A DNA stretch of 64,000 bases. Origin: Mojavia pulchra JT2-VF2 (GTDB lineage: Bacteria; Cyanobacteriota; Cyanobacteriia; Cyanobacteriales; Nostocaceae). The stretch covers positions 1 to 64,000 of the forward strand of contig JAHHHN010000011.1 in NCBI GenBank assembly GCA_019359325.1, in the 5' to 3' direction. The notes beneath the pieces were generated by a model. The model made no database searches. It was given only the letters and a program-made list of their open reading frames with translations, and was not told the origin of the DNA. Position numbers and translations under genes: made by a program. Shown here in pieces: positions 1 to 8,700 of this stretch (position 1 is its first letter; every line of letters starts with the position of its first letter).

Positions 1-56
1 GCTTTATAAGCATCAACCACACGTTGGCGTAGATCCTCAGAGTAGGGGGCAGGCAT
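1..56 (-). mobile_element. IS630-type transposase, N-terminal 18 codons (runs off window)
   Basis: On the minus strand an ATG at 56-54 opens a frame reading MPAPYSEDLRQRVVDAYK before the window edge. This is the usual N-terminus of IS630-family (Tc1/mariner-related) transposases, where an 'YS.DLR..v..a' segment begins the helix-turn-helix DNA-binding domain. Only about 18 codons are visible, so intactness cannot be judged. The element end should lie between 57 and about 112. An imperfect dyad, TAGATT-N3-AATCTA, at 93-107 is near the expected terminus, but I cannot fix the exact boundary or the TA target duplication. The adjoining gene at 113 looks truncated on the side facing this element. 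Confidence 0.6.
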
Positions 57-112
57 TCACGAGCAAGATTTTTACTGCGTCTTTAAGTTTACTAGATTTG
101 TAATCTACTCAA

Positions 113-322
113 TTGAAAACTGCTGTATGGAAGTGTGTTGGGATGCGGCGCGTAATCGTAATTGTGGATGTTCCTACTCCTGATCTACTTGACCAAATTC
201 TGTTGGATTTACCCATCATGAAGAAAAACGGTCAGCATGTTCAGGTGCAGGTGACTGCACTTAGGAAATATGAGGATTTTGCTGCTGACCTCAAAGCTCG
301 TTTGGATAAGAAGGAAAAGTAG
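113..322 (+). pseudogene. Muconolactone isomerase-like protein, C-terminal fragment
   Basis: A 69-codon frame opens with TTG at 113, has an in-frame TAA at 101-103, and lacks an obvious ribosome site. The peptide contains VDVPTPDLLDQILLDLPIMKK and ends in a charged helix. This resembles the C-terminal half of the small muconolactone delta-isomerase-like fold (beta strand, helix with 'L..LP', then 'v.v.pL'). Full family members are about 90-100 residues, so the N-terminal strand and helix are missing. The missing end faces the IS630-type transposase, so insertion of that element is the likely cause of the truncation (inference). It could still be translated from TTG, but I treat it as a remnant. 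Confidence 0.45.
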
Positions 323-350
323 TAAATTTGATGGATATTAAATAATACAG

Positions 351-452
351 CTCCGGGACTGGGGACTGGGGACTGGGGGGACAAGGAAAATTATTTTGAA
401 GAAGTATTTCCTAATCCCCTAATCCCCCAATCCCTAATCGCCAACCCCCAAT
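351..452. repeat. Short tandem repeats (GGGACTG / CCCTAAT 7-mers)
   Basis: Three tandem copies of a GGGGACT-type heptamer occupy about 355-374. A C-rich CCCTAAT/CCCCAAT tract lies at about 411-451. These 7-bp arrays are a signature of heterocystous cyanobacterial intergenic DNA. No coding potential is apparent. Confidence 0.8.
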
Positions 453-478
453 TAAAATCTGCGTTTACTCCTACCTAC

Positions 479-1078
479 TCATAGCCTCGCTACAAGTTCC
501 TTTAAGCGATCGCGTCCATCGTGAAAAACTGACCAACCATCTCCTACTAAGACTGTTTCTACTTGGCTCAGTTGTGCCAATCTCTGCACTGAAGCAACGG
601 CTGCTTGACGATTCTGAAGCTTTTCATCTGGCAATATCGTTAACGTACCCGCTTTATGGGCCCGCACTAAATCTCCTGTGATTAAGGTCGTTTCCTCCAG
701 CAAAAATGCTAGTTCACCAGGAGTTTTAGAACCTTGAAGTTCAATCGCCTTGAGTCCAGGGGCTAACTCTTCACCATCACTCAGCCAGCGATCGCAATGT
801 ATGGGGAAGGTGTCTTTTTCTGCTGCTGGCCCTGCTATTTTGGCATAGGTTTGATTGGCAATTTCTGGAGTTGCCCTGATATGATCAGAGTTAGTCAGTA
901 CAATCCAAACTACACCACCGAGGGATTGTAAGTGATTCCAGTCATGATTTGATAGGGCTACTGGATCAATTAGTATATTGCCATCTGAACGAACCCAGGC
1001 AATCCCATTGAAATCAATATTTCTGGCTGGATTGAAAGTAGACCAGCTATAGAGATCGGGACGGTGCAGAGATTTCAT
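479..1078 (-). CDS. Metallo-beta-lactamase-fold protein with degenerate metal site
   Basis: The 199-residue protein follows the beta-lactamase fold pattern: IVLTNSDHIRAT occupies the HxHxDH position (about residues 59-70), then a 'TPGELAFLL' turn, LITGDLVRAH, and a C-terminal LVGDGWSVF. In active hydrolases these segments supply the zinc or iron ligands. Here the first two histidines of HxHxDH are replaced by N and S, the PGE turn lacks its histidine, and the late GH is GD. Only the DH pair and the TGD aspartate remain. I infer a non-canonical or lost metal centre, so the protein may bind rather than hydrolyse. It is a lone leftward gene with no operon partner. The substrate is unknown. Confidence 0.7.
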   Translation of the reverse strand: MKSLHRPDLYSWSTFNPARNIDFNGIAWVRSDGNILIDPVALSNHDWNHLQSLGGVVWIVLTNSDHIRATPEIANQTYAKIAGPAAEKDTFPIHCDRWLSDGEELAPGLKAIELQGSKTPGELAFLLEETTLITGDLVRAHKAGTLTILPDEKLQNRQAAVASVQRLAQLSQVETVLVGDGWSVFHDGRDRLKELVARL

Positions 1079-1750
1079 GATGATTCTGGGTCAATACCTT
1101 CAATAATTCAGTATCGGTAAATTCAGTAGATAAAGCAAGAGTTAAATCATTTTTTTCTTTCACCGCTATAAATTATTCTCCTCTGCTCCTCGCAATGAGC
1201 CTAGTTGCTGCCATGCAACTTTTATCATCAAACCCTGCAAGCATCTGGCGATCGCTTGCTTAAACTACAACTCAACTTCCAACCGACAAACTGATACCAT
1301 TTTTTTCTGTTCTATTGGTCTGCTTCACTCCTTTTCAGCCAATTTCAACATCTCAAATTTACTACACCTAAAAACAGAGGCATGAGAGCCAAGCTACTTC
1401 ATTCCTCTGTTGAGAACCCTATGCGTAAATAGTCAGTAATATTAGTTCATAAATTATCCCTTAGATGAAGTTTTTAAGCACTTTACTTTGGTAATTTGTT
1501 AAAGAAATATGACATTAATTACTCTCCAGAGTTAACTTTTAATATTGATCTCCGCTTGAGTGGTTTACTAATTTAACAAACACCGTCTTGCTATGGGAGA
1601 TTACAAACCTTTATGTACAATGATTTTTCAATCAATAACGCTACAAATGTCACTAATATATGTGGAATTAATTCAAATTTCCGGTAAATTTATCGGGATA
1701 GTTACCTTATAAATTCCTCCATAAAAACCCCATTGACTCTCAAAAAAGAT
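1079..1750. other. Intergenic, no gene seen
   Basis: This AT-rich gap lies between two divergently transcribed genes (the MBL-fold gene leftward, the copper-storage gene rightward), so it must hold promoters for both. I see no open frame with coding character and no RNA gene. Confidence 0.6.
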
Positions 1751-1774
1751 AGGACTAATGTGATGATTAGCCCT
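1751..1774. promoter_or_regulatory. Imperfect dyad upstream of the copper-storage gene
   Basis: AGGACTAAT at 1751-1759 pairs with ATTAGCCCT at 1766-1774 (8 of 9 positions) across a 6-nt loop. It lies 45 nt before the start codon at 1819. A second small stem, CCCT-N4-AGGG, follows at 1771-1782. It could be a metal-responsive operator or a 5'-leader hairpin. The sequence alone does not decide. Confidence 0.35.
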
Positions 1775-1818
1775 ACCAAGGGTACACGATAAGCATCAAA
1801 AGTTAGGAGGAATTTCCT

Positions 1819-2187
1819 ATGATGATGATGATGGCTGAATCCATGACAACTGAAATGCAAACTTGCATGGATGCTTGCATGGAATGCCACAAAATGTGCA
1901 TGGAAACCATGACCCACTGCATGTCTATGTCTAAAGGCGGCAAGCAGATGGACATGAGCATGATGAGCATGATGCGCGACTGCGCTGAAATGTGCATGAT
2001 GTGCATGAACATGATGATGGGTGGTTCTGAGTTCATGGGACGCACTTGTATGCTCTGCGCTGAAATGTGCGATCGCTGTGCTATGGTTTGCGAAAAGATG
2101 AGCGATGACCACAAAATGATGGAATGTGCCGCAGCCTGCCGCAAGTGTGCAGAGGCTTGCAAAATGATGCACATGATGCCTGCTTAA
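1819..2187 (+). CDS. Four-helix-bundle copper-storage protein (Csp / DUF326-like)
   Basis: The 122-residue product is extremely rich in Cys and Met, with the Cys spaced as CxxxC, CxxC and CxxxxC along predicted helices (for example TCMDACMECHKMC, DCAEMCMMC, TCMLCAEMCDRC and ECAAACRKCAEAC). This is the pattern of Csp copper-storage proteins, in which Cys lining the core of a four-helix bundle bind many Cu(I) ions. No Tat or Sec signal is present, so it resembles cytosolic Csp3 rather than exported Csp1. The ribosome site AGGAGG at 1805-1810 is about 8 nt from the first of five consecutive ATG codons. The Met content is higher than I would expect for the family. It is a single gene ending at a clear terminator. 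The role is probably Cu(I) buffering near the copper-using photosynthetic machinery (inference). Confidence 0.88.
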   Translation: MMMMMAESMTTEMQTCMDACMECHKMCMETMTHCMSMSKGGKQMDMSMMSMMRDCAEMCMMCMNMMMGGSEFMGRTCMLCAEMCDRCAMVCEKMSDDHKMMECAAACRKCAEACKMMHMMPA

Positions 2188-2225
2188 TTTCATTATCTAG
2201 CAGAATATTCTCTGCAACCTAATAT

Positions 2226-2260
2226 TCAAGCGCTCAGGCTCACAGAGTCTGGGCGCTTGA
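2226..2260 (+). terminator. Hairpin terminator after the copper-storage gene
   Basis: TCAAGCGCTCAGGCT (2226-2240) pairs with AGTCTGGGCGCTTGA (2246-2260), 13 of 15 positions, across a 5-nt loop, starting 38 nt after the stop codon. The sequence downstream is T-containing but not a pure T-run. Confidence 0.7.
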
Positions 2261-2270
2261 AGTATATTTA

Positions 2271-2372
2271 TAGGGACTGGGGACTGGGGGAGCAGGGGAG
2301 CAGAGGAGCAGAGGAGACTTTCTGACTCAGAACTCAACACTTCATTACTCAGGACTCAGGACTCAGCGCTCT
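2271..2372. repeat. Short tandem repeats in the gap before the CBS-HEPN gene
   Basis: GGGGACTGGGG is followed by AGCAGGGGAGCAGAGGAGCA, then several ACTCAG/GACTCAG units at about 2322-2368. This is low-complexity heptamer DNA of the Nostoc type filling the whole gap. Confidence 0.75.
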
Positions 2373-2382
2373 CTTAAGGCAG

Positions 2383-3180
2383 ATGAAGCACCTTAAATCA
2401 CGTTCTCAAGACTTGCGGAGTTTGTTTGAGAACAATATCACGATTGAATATGTAGCAGAACCCCTCAAAGCTGTGTCAGCTGAAGCAGAGGTACTAGAGG
2501 TGCTGCATTGGATGCAAGCACAGGATTTTGATGTTGTGGGTGTTGAGTCGGGGGATACTATCAGCGGTTATGTAGAACGCTCCAGCTTAATGAAAGCGCA
2601 ATCTGGCAAATGCAGTGATTATCAACGAGTGTTTCATCCCAAAGAACTCATCGCCATTTCCACCCCACTCATGAAATTGCTACCCATTTTGCAACAAACT
2701 CCGCGCTTATTTGTCCTTGACTGCAATCAGGTAAGTGGCATTATTACCTGTGGGGATTTGCAAAAAGCACCTGCGCGAATGCTGCTGTTTGGCTTGGTAA
2801 CTTTGCTAGAGATGAATTTGCTGCGATTGGTGCGGCTTTACTATCCTCAAGATTCTTGGCAAAAAGTCCTGAAACCTGAGCGTTTACAAGTTGCTCAACG
2901 GTTATGGCGAGAAAGTCAAGAAAGAAACGAAGCCACAGATTTGTTAGATTATCTTCAATTTTGCGATAAGCGAGAGCTAGTTTTAAATGAACCAGAACTT
3001 CTCCAGCAACTGGGGCTAAAGTCGAAGCGGTTTGGAGAACGTTTCCTCAAGTCTGCTGAACAGTTGCGAAATCGATTGGCTCACGCCCAAAATTTAGTTA
3101 GCAGTTCCTCTTGGACAGAGTTAATTGCTTTAGCAGAAGCGATGGAAACACTTTTAATTCGTTGTGAAGAAATTGAGTGA
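2383..3180 (+). CDS. CBS-domain protein with C-terminal HEPN-like domain
   Basis: The N-terminal half (about residues 15-130) reads as a CBS pair: a VLHWMQAQDFDVVGV strand-helix, then SGYVERSSL and VSGIITCGDLQKAP, the usual regulatory nucleotide-binding module. The C-terminal half (about 135-265) is all-helical and ends with RNRLAH at residues 229-234. This fits the RNxxxH signature of HEPN domains, which are often RNases or partners of nucleotidyltransferases. I infer a ligand-gated HEPN protein; whether it cleaves RNA is unknown. It stands alone between a repeat tract and a leftward permease gene, with no antitoxin-like nucleotidyltransferase beside it. The gene starts at ATG 2383, preceded by a weak AAGGCAG ribosome site. 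Confidence 0.65.
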   Translation: MKHLKSRSQDLRSLFENNITIEYVAEPLKAVSAEAEVLEVLHWMQAQDFDVVGVESGDTISGYVERSSLMKAQSGKCSDYQRVFHPKELIAISTPLMKLLPILQQTPRLFVLDCNQVSGIITCGDLQKAPARMLLFGLVTLLEMNLLRLVRLYYPQDSWQKVLKPERLQVAQRLWRESQERNEATDLLDYLQFCDKRELVLNEPELLQQLGLKSKRFGERFLKSAEQLRNRLAHAQNLVSSSSWTELIALAEAMETLLIRCEEIE

Positions 3181-3387
3181 TATTATAACGACTGGAAGAT
3201 TTTAAAATTCAAGCTGATGGCGCAGAAGAATCTGTCAGATTGTCTGGTATGTCATTTCTGTTCTAATGGGCATAAACAAGAATTGATATAAAATTTATTA
3301 ACTGATTTATATCTGATTTTTTGAATAAACGTAGGGGAGCCAGTACACCCTTACCGCTTCCCCGACTTGTAGACACCCGCAACGCTG

Positions 3388-3440
3388 TCTCACCTTGTCC
3401 CTTTGTCCCCAATTCCCAGTCCCCTATCCTCCTCAACCCC
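3388..3440. repeat. C-rich short tandem repeat tract
   Basis: CTTGTCCCTTTGTCCCCAATTCCCAG-type heptamers occupy the gap and run to the 3' end of the leftward permease gene. No independent gene is supported here. Confidence 0.6.
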
Positions 3441-5382
3441 CCACATGAACGCCAGGACGCCTGTGGGGATTCTTTTCAGCTCGACGCAGCACTTCACGGG
3501 TGACTACAGCAATATCACCCTCACCAAATAAGATAAAACGCAGTAAGTATTGTATGGGGTTTCCTTCGGCCCAGCCAAAGTAAGCATGGGGAATTTTACC
3601 TGTTTGGTCACGTATATGCAGAAGTAAAGCGGCGATCGCATTAGGTACTGCTGCACTCTCAGCACGTAAAATGCGGTAATCACCAACTTGCACGCCTTTT
3701 ACTTTGATGATATCTGCAAATTCCGATGCGTCGGATATGATAATTTCTAGAAAAAGGATTGGATCATTGGCTGGGATATGGTTATCCTCACGTACCTCTT
3801 TCTCTTTTAAAAAATATTCTTCGACATCGCCTGCATTGAGCCGATTAGCAATCAATCGTATTGCTCCCTGGCTCTGTTCGGCAAGGAATTGGCGGGCATT
3901 ATCGTCAATTTCGATCCGCTCTACTCGCAGTTCTGTTGAACGCCAAACACGAGAAATCAGCGAGGTGATAATGATAGTACCAATGAAGAACCCAGCGATT
4001 CTAATACCTTCTGGTCTTTCGATGATATTAACGATAGTGGTATATACAAATACCAAGGTGATGATAGCAAAAACAACAGTTCCCGGCTTCGACCTCTGAC
4101 GGTGGACTGATAAAGTTACAGCAAAGGCTGCTGAAGTGATCAACACAAGCACACCAGTTGCGTAAGCCCCGCCCTGGGCTTCCACATTTGCCCGAAAGAT
4201 AATTGTGACGACAAAGGCGATCGCTGTATAGACTAATACTAAAGGTCGTGATGCTCGTGCCCAATCTGGAGCCATGCCATAGCGTGGCAGGTAGCGAGGC
4301 ACGATATTGAGCAGTCCTGCCATTGCAGATGCACCTGCAAACCACAGAATAGAAATAGTGCTGAGATCGTAAACTGTGCCAAAGCCATCGCCGAGATACA
4401 GATGTGTTAGGTAAGCAAGGGCACGTCCGTTAGCTTTACCTCCTTCGGCAAATTCTGCGGCTGGAATTAGGAGAGTAGTTATCAAGCTGCTGGTGAGCAA
4501 AAAGAAGCTCATAATCACAGCAGCAATAGTCAGCAACTTGCGCGTATTGCGAATTCTTCCTCTGGGGTAATCAGGGGTGTCGCTGTTGCTACCTTGAACA
4601 AGTGGCATCACAGTTACGCCAGTCTCAAAGCCGGACAACCCCAGTGCTAGCCTGGGGAATAACAACATAGCTGCACCGATCATCAGCAAAGGATTAGAAT
4701 GGCGTGCGAAAAGTGCAGTCTGCCAGTTAGCGATCGCTTCTGGGTGAGTTACGATCTGATACAGACCAACGCTAATGACAATCAAGTTTGCTAGCAGATA
4801 AACTGCCACCAGAAATACTGCAATACTGATTGCTTCTTTAAAGCCTCTCAGAAAAACTGCACCTAGTAATGCGACTAATATAAGAGTGATAACGATCGCT
4901 TGACCGTGAAGTAGATGTGGAGTCAGCGGATTTTCGATGATATGGGCTGTAGCATCAGCAGCCGAGAGGGTAATAGTGATAATAAAGTCCGTTGCTACAA
5001 AGCCGAGTAAGCACAGTACAAGTAATTTGCCTTGCCACCAAGAAAGCAAGTGTTCAAGCATGGCAATAGACCCTTCACCATGAGGACTTTTGGCAGCAAT
5101 GCGCCGATAAATTGGCAATGCGCCAAAGAGCGTCAGCAAAACTAGAATCAGGGTAGCCACAGGAGAAAGAGCGCCTGCTGCTAATGCTGCAAGACCAGGT
5201 TGATAGCCAAGGGTCGAGAAATAATCTACACCAGTCAGGCACATTACCTGCCACCAGGGATGCTGGCGGTGTGTTTCTTCCTTGGGGTAAGGCCCTTGCT
5301 TCTGTTGTCTGTTTTCTTCCAGCAACCAGCGCATGAACCGTTTGCTGAGGCGTTTTCTGGAAACGATTGATTTAGGCATCAA
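3433..5382 (-). CDS. APC-superfamily amino-acid permease with cytoplasmic C-terminal domain
   Basis: The 649-residue protein has about twelve hydrophobic segments over residues 55-490, beginning with a [12 protein letters not shown] stretch typical of APC/KUP-like permeases, and then GFEDTGV-like '[14 protein letters not shown]' near the middle. The last 150 residues are soluble and mixed alpha/beta, ending in [19 protein letters not shown]. It probably moves amino acids or cations across the plasma membrane; the substrate cannot be read from sequence. The start could be either of the first two Met codons. The 63-bp repeat array at 5488-5785 lies just upstream, so its promoter region is unusual. 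Confidence 0.75.
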   Translation of the reverse strand: MMPKSIVSRKRLSKRFMRWLLEENRQQKQGPYPKEETHRQHPWWQVMCLTGVDYFSTLGYQPGLAALAAGALSPVATLILVLLTLFGALPIYRRIAAKSPHGEGSIAMLEHLLSWWQGKLLVLCLLGFVATDFIITITLSAADATAHIIENPLTPHLLHGQAIVITLILVALLGAVFLRGFKEAISIAVFLVAVYLLANLIVISVGLYQIVTHPEAIANWQTALFARHSNPLLMIGAAMLLFPRLALGLSGFETGVTVMPLVQGSNSDTPDYPRGRIRNTRKLLTIAAVIMSFFLLTSSLITTLLIPAAEFAEGGKANGRALAYLTHLYLGDGFGTVYDLSTISILWFAGASAMAGLLNIVPRYLPRYGMAPDWARASRPLVLVYTAIAFVVTIIFRANVEAQGGAYATGVLVLITSAAFAVTLSVHRQRSKPGTVVFAIITLVFVYTTIVNIIERPEGIRIAGFFIGTIIITSLISRVWRSTELRVERIEIDDNARQFLAEQSQGAIRLIANRLNAGDVEEYFLKEKEVREDNHIPANDPILFLEIIISDASEFADIIKVKGVQVGDYRILRAESAAVPNAIAALLLHIRDQTGKIPHAYFGWAEGNPIQYLLRFILFGEGDIAVVTREVLRRAEKNPHRRPGVHVGG

Positions 5383-5487
5383 ATACGCTTGTGTTGCAAA
5401 ACTTGGCTTTGTGGTCTATTCAGCTTTTGAAGCTAACATTTATTTTAAGTTGAACATACTATTTGAGTTACCTGAACCGTATTGATT

Positions 5488-5785
5488 CATAGAGAACTTT
5501 AAGACATTTGTAACCAACGTCTTAAGGTTTCTTATTAAGACTACCTCATCCATAGAGAACCTTAAAACATTTGTAACCAACGGCTTAAGGTTTCTTATTA
5601 ACGCTACCTCATCCATAGAGAACCTTAAAACATTTGTAACCAACGGGTTAAGGTTTCTTATTAACGCTACCTCATCCATAGAGAACCTTAAAACATTTGT
5701 GACCAACGGGTTAAGGTTTCTTATTAACGCTACCTCATTCATAGAGAACCTTAAGGCATTTGTGACCAACCGATTAAGGTTCTGG
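5488..5785. repeat. Five tandem 63-bp repeats, each with a conserved hairpin
   Basis: The motif CATAGAGAAC begins at 5488, 5551, 5614, 5677 and 5740, exactly 63 bp apart. Copies 2-4 are nearly identical; copies 1 and 5 diverge at the outer edges. Each unit holds AACCTTAA and TTAAGGTT (8 bp, perfect in copies 2-5; copy 1 has a G-T pair) separated by 19 nt. Because 63 is 21 codons, all minus-strand frames stay open, and one reads as a 21-residue repeat. I see no ribosome site for it and regard the open frame as a by-product. The array sits between the 3' end of the replication-protein gene and the 5' end of the permease gene. Confidence 0.9.
5745..5783 (-). terminator. Hairpin just after the replication-protein stop codon
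   Basis: The outermost repeat copy has the longest stem: AGAACCTTAA (5745-5754) pairs perfectly with TTAAGGTTCT (5774-5783) across a 19-nt loop. It starts 10 nt beyond the stop of the leftward gene. It could act as a terminator or RNA-processing site, but no T-run follows. Confidence 0.4.
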
Positions 5786-5793
5786 CGTAAAGG

Positions 5794-8700
5794 TTATATC
5801 GTTGATAACGGGAGAGTAGGCGTAGGCATTACATAGTTTGCCTTGACAGGCTTGGTTTGTATAATCTCAACCTTCCAGCCTGAAGAATAATCTGCCATCT
5901 CATAACTAACACTCTTCACTTTAGTCAACATCAACTCATCTCGTTGATGCCAAACTGCAAATATTTTTTCCCTACCATCATTGAAGCTTTCTGTGTCGAT
6001 TTGATACGCTTCATTTATCCGCTTTAGCTTTAAACCCAATAAACTTAAGATTCGGCTAAGTATTTTAATTGCCGAAATGCCTTCTACTTCGCTTCCCAGA
6101 TTAATACCAAGTACCCGTTTAATATGTTTACTATTTTGAAAAGCTAAATTTTTCAGTAATCGCAAATCTGGATCATTTTCAGTAAATTCTCGTTCTGCTT
6201 CGATAAACTCTAACATTCCTAAAGCTTTCATTGCCTCTACTTTTAGGGTATAAGTTTTTAAATCTGGTAGAAAAACTTGACCATCACCCCAAAACAATTG
6301 CTGATGCCATTCTTGCTGATCGCGGATATGAAAATACTCGCTTTCGTGGGTTAAATAATAATGAGTTAGCAATTGACCGTAATATCCTTTATCATCCTGC
6401 AATTTCAACAAAGGAGTAACTTCTATGCCATACCTTTGTCTGAGGATGTATTTTTGAATTTCGTGACGTTCTTCAGTAGTGTGAGAATGCTTGGCTAATA
6501 GCTGCTCATACTCTACGTAATCAATATCCCTAGCATTGGCAACAGCCGCCGCCGCTACTAATTGATTTTGCTGCTTAATGTCTTTAATTTTACGTTTAAT
6601 CTCTTTAGCTTTTTGGCGATTGTCTGACCAATCTTTTTGGACTTTGACAATTTCTAATATTAACCTTCTGCGGGTTGCTGAATCATGAGGATCGGTTGCC
6701 AAAAATGCTAGGCGCAAATCTCGAATAATGTTATTGTGAACAGCATTGCTTCGTGCCCAAATTTGATGCCCATCGGCAATTAAACCATCTTGTAGTGATT
6801 GCCGATAAAGGCGAATAGAAGCATTTACCCTAGCAGACAACTTCGCCCATGTTCGTAAATGTATAGGGTCATAAACTAAAGGTAAATCAACATCTATTTT
6901 ATGCAATGGGCTGAGTAAAGCTAAATTATCTTTTTGATTTTCTTGATACCAATAAGATAACAAGCGATAATTAGTGCTACCGCTACCAATTAAACCAATA
7001 CCTCGTTTCGCACACCAAACAACACGCGGCACATCATCTCTGACTCTAGCTAATGCTTGCCGCGCTTCTGAGTCAGGAATTACTCCTTGAAAGATGCCAT
7101 ATACTCGGTCGAAATGTTGGACATCAATACTAATTCCTGTACCAATACTAGGGGTGACAAATACAGTGTCATATTCAGGAATTTTTTGATTAATCGCTGC
7201 AACGAAATCAACTGCGGCGTGTCCGGGTGTATTTGTTGTTTGACTGCTGACAACTAGAGTTTTAGGAAATTGTCGCCGTAATTTCTCTAAACGTTCTTTC
7301 AAGTAAAGTTCTATTGTTTCACAACTATAACGTCCAGTACGACTATCGGTAGTGACATAACATTTACGTCCCGCAATTAAATCCAATTCCAATTGGTGAA
7401 TTAGTGGTGTTGGATTAGGAGAATCATAAAAAGTCACATCCCAACCTCGCTGAGGTTGCCATTGATTTAAAACTATCCAAGGCGTTAATTTAATTCCAGC
7501 TAATCCTTGCAAATATTCTAGAGAAACATCTGATAAATCAGCATCTTGGGTAATTACTAATCCGCCAGTTGTCAAAACTGTGGAAACTAATTGCTGAAAT
7601 ACTTTTAAAATTTTGACGCGTTTTTGTTTACAAGTATTACTGTTGAGTAGATGCCATAACGACTGCTCTACTTCATCTAAAATTACTATCGCTCCTTGCC
7701 AATCTTCAGGGTTGAGTCTCCAAATAGAATCAACGCACAAGCCGAAGGATTTGGGGATTGGGGATTGGGCATCGGGCATTGGGGAGCCATTGCCGTGGGC
7801 GGGTTTCCCGACTTGAGGCAACTGGCGTGATTGGGCATTGGATAAAGAAGACAAGGAGCAAGAGTTAATCATGGTTCTTTCCCCTTGTCCCCTTGTCCCC
7901 TTGTCCCCTTGTCTCCCCTGTTCGCTTTCTCCATTGCCAATTCCCCATTTAATGCCAATCTTTTCACATAAAAACCGTCCTAATTGGATTCTGTGAGTAA
8001 TTAATAAAACGGGTTGATTTCTATTTTTAGCTTGATTAACAACAGCTTTTAATCCTGTAGTTTTACCTGTACCTTTTGCTGATTTAACACCAACTAATCC
8101 AGAGGTGGGGAAAGGTATTTCTCCTAAGTAGGGACAGTTGACTGTGAGTGCAGGCGGAATAGTTAACTCGGTATGGGGTTTACTTTGAGCAAGGTAAACT
8201 TCTAAATCGACACTTTGGCGATAAACTTTCTCGAAGCTACTTGCACCTTTGGCGACGATAAACTCATCAACGCCTTTTTCTATTCCGGGAAGTTCGATGA
8301 CTTTGACTGGACAGTTTTTTTCTTGGAATAAAAAACCAAGTTGAGAAATGGCATTATTGACTGCGGCGATTGTCTTGGGTTTAGTTTCAAAATCAAAGCA
8401 AATATAAAAGGTGCGTTTTTTAATCGTAAACATCCCTAAGTCAGGAATCAGCTGACGACGGGTAACTTTACCGAAGTCATCTTTAACCACTCGATAACCG
8501 CTAGTAATTCCGGGAATGGCGATCGCGGGGTATCCTTGGGTTAAGAGTGTGGCCGCTTTCTTCACACCCTCGCAGATAATCACAGATACGTTCTGTTCCA
8601 TTACCCATTGCCAAAACCCTACAGCTTCGCCATTAGGGGCAATACTAATATTGTTTGGCATGGAAAGATTGTAACGCTGGGCGACTTGCTGCCAAACTTG

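Noticed and set aside
1702-2193. His-rich 163-codon frame on the minus strand opposite the copper-storage gene
   Set aside because: It is a shadow: Met codons (ATG) on one strand read as His (CAT) on the other. No ribosome site; the plus-strand gene has family signals.
3181-3260. Short reading DFKIQADGAEESVRLSG downstream of the CBS-HEPN gene
   Set aside because: It looks protein-like, but it is under 30 codons, has no start and matches no family I recognise.
3321-3503. 60-codon Pro-rich frame before the permease gene end
   Set aside because: It is made mainly from heptamer repeat DNA and overlaps the permease C-terminus on the opposite strand.
5440-5769. 109-codon minus-strand frame with 21-residue repeats
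   Set aside because: The repeat unit is 63 bp, so any open frame stays open. There is no ribosome site, and the conserved hairpin suggests DNA or RNA function.
5488-5785. CRISPR array
   Set aside because: Units are repeated whole at exactly 63 bp with no variable spacers.
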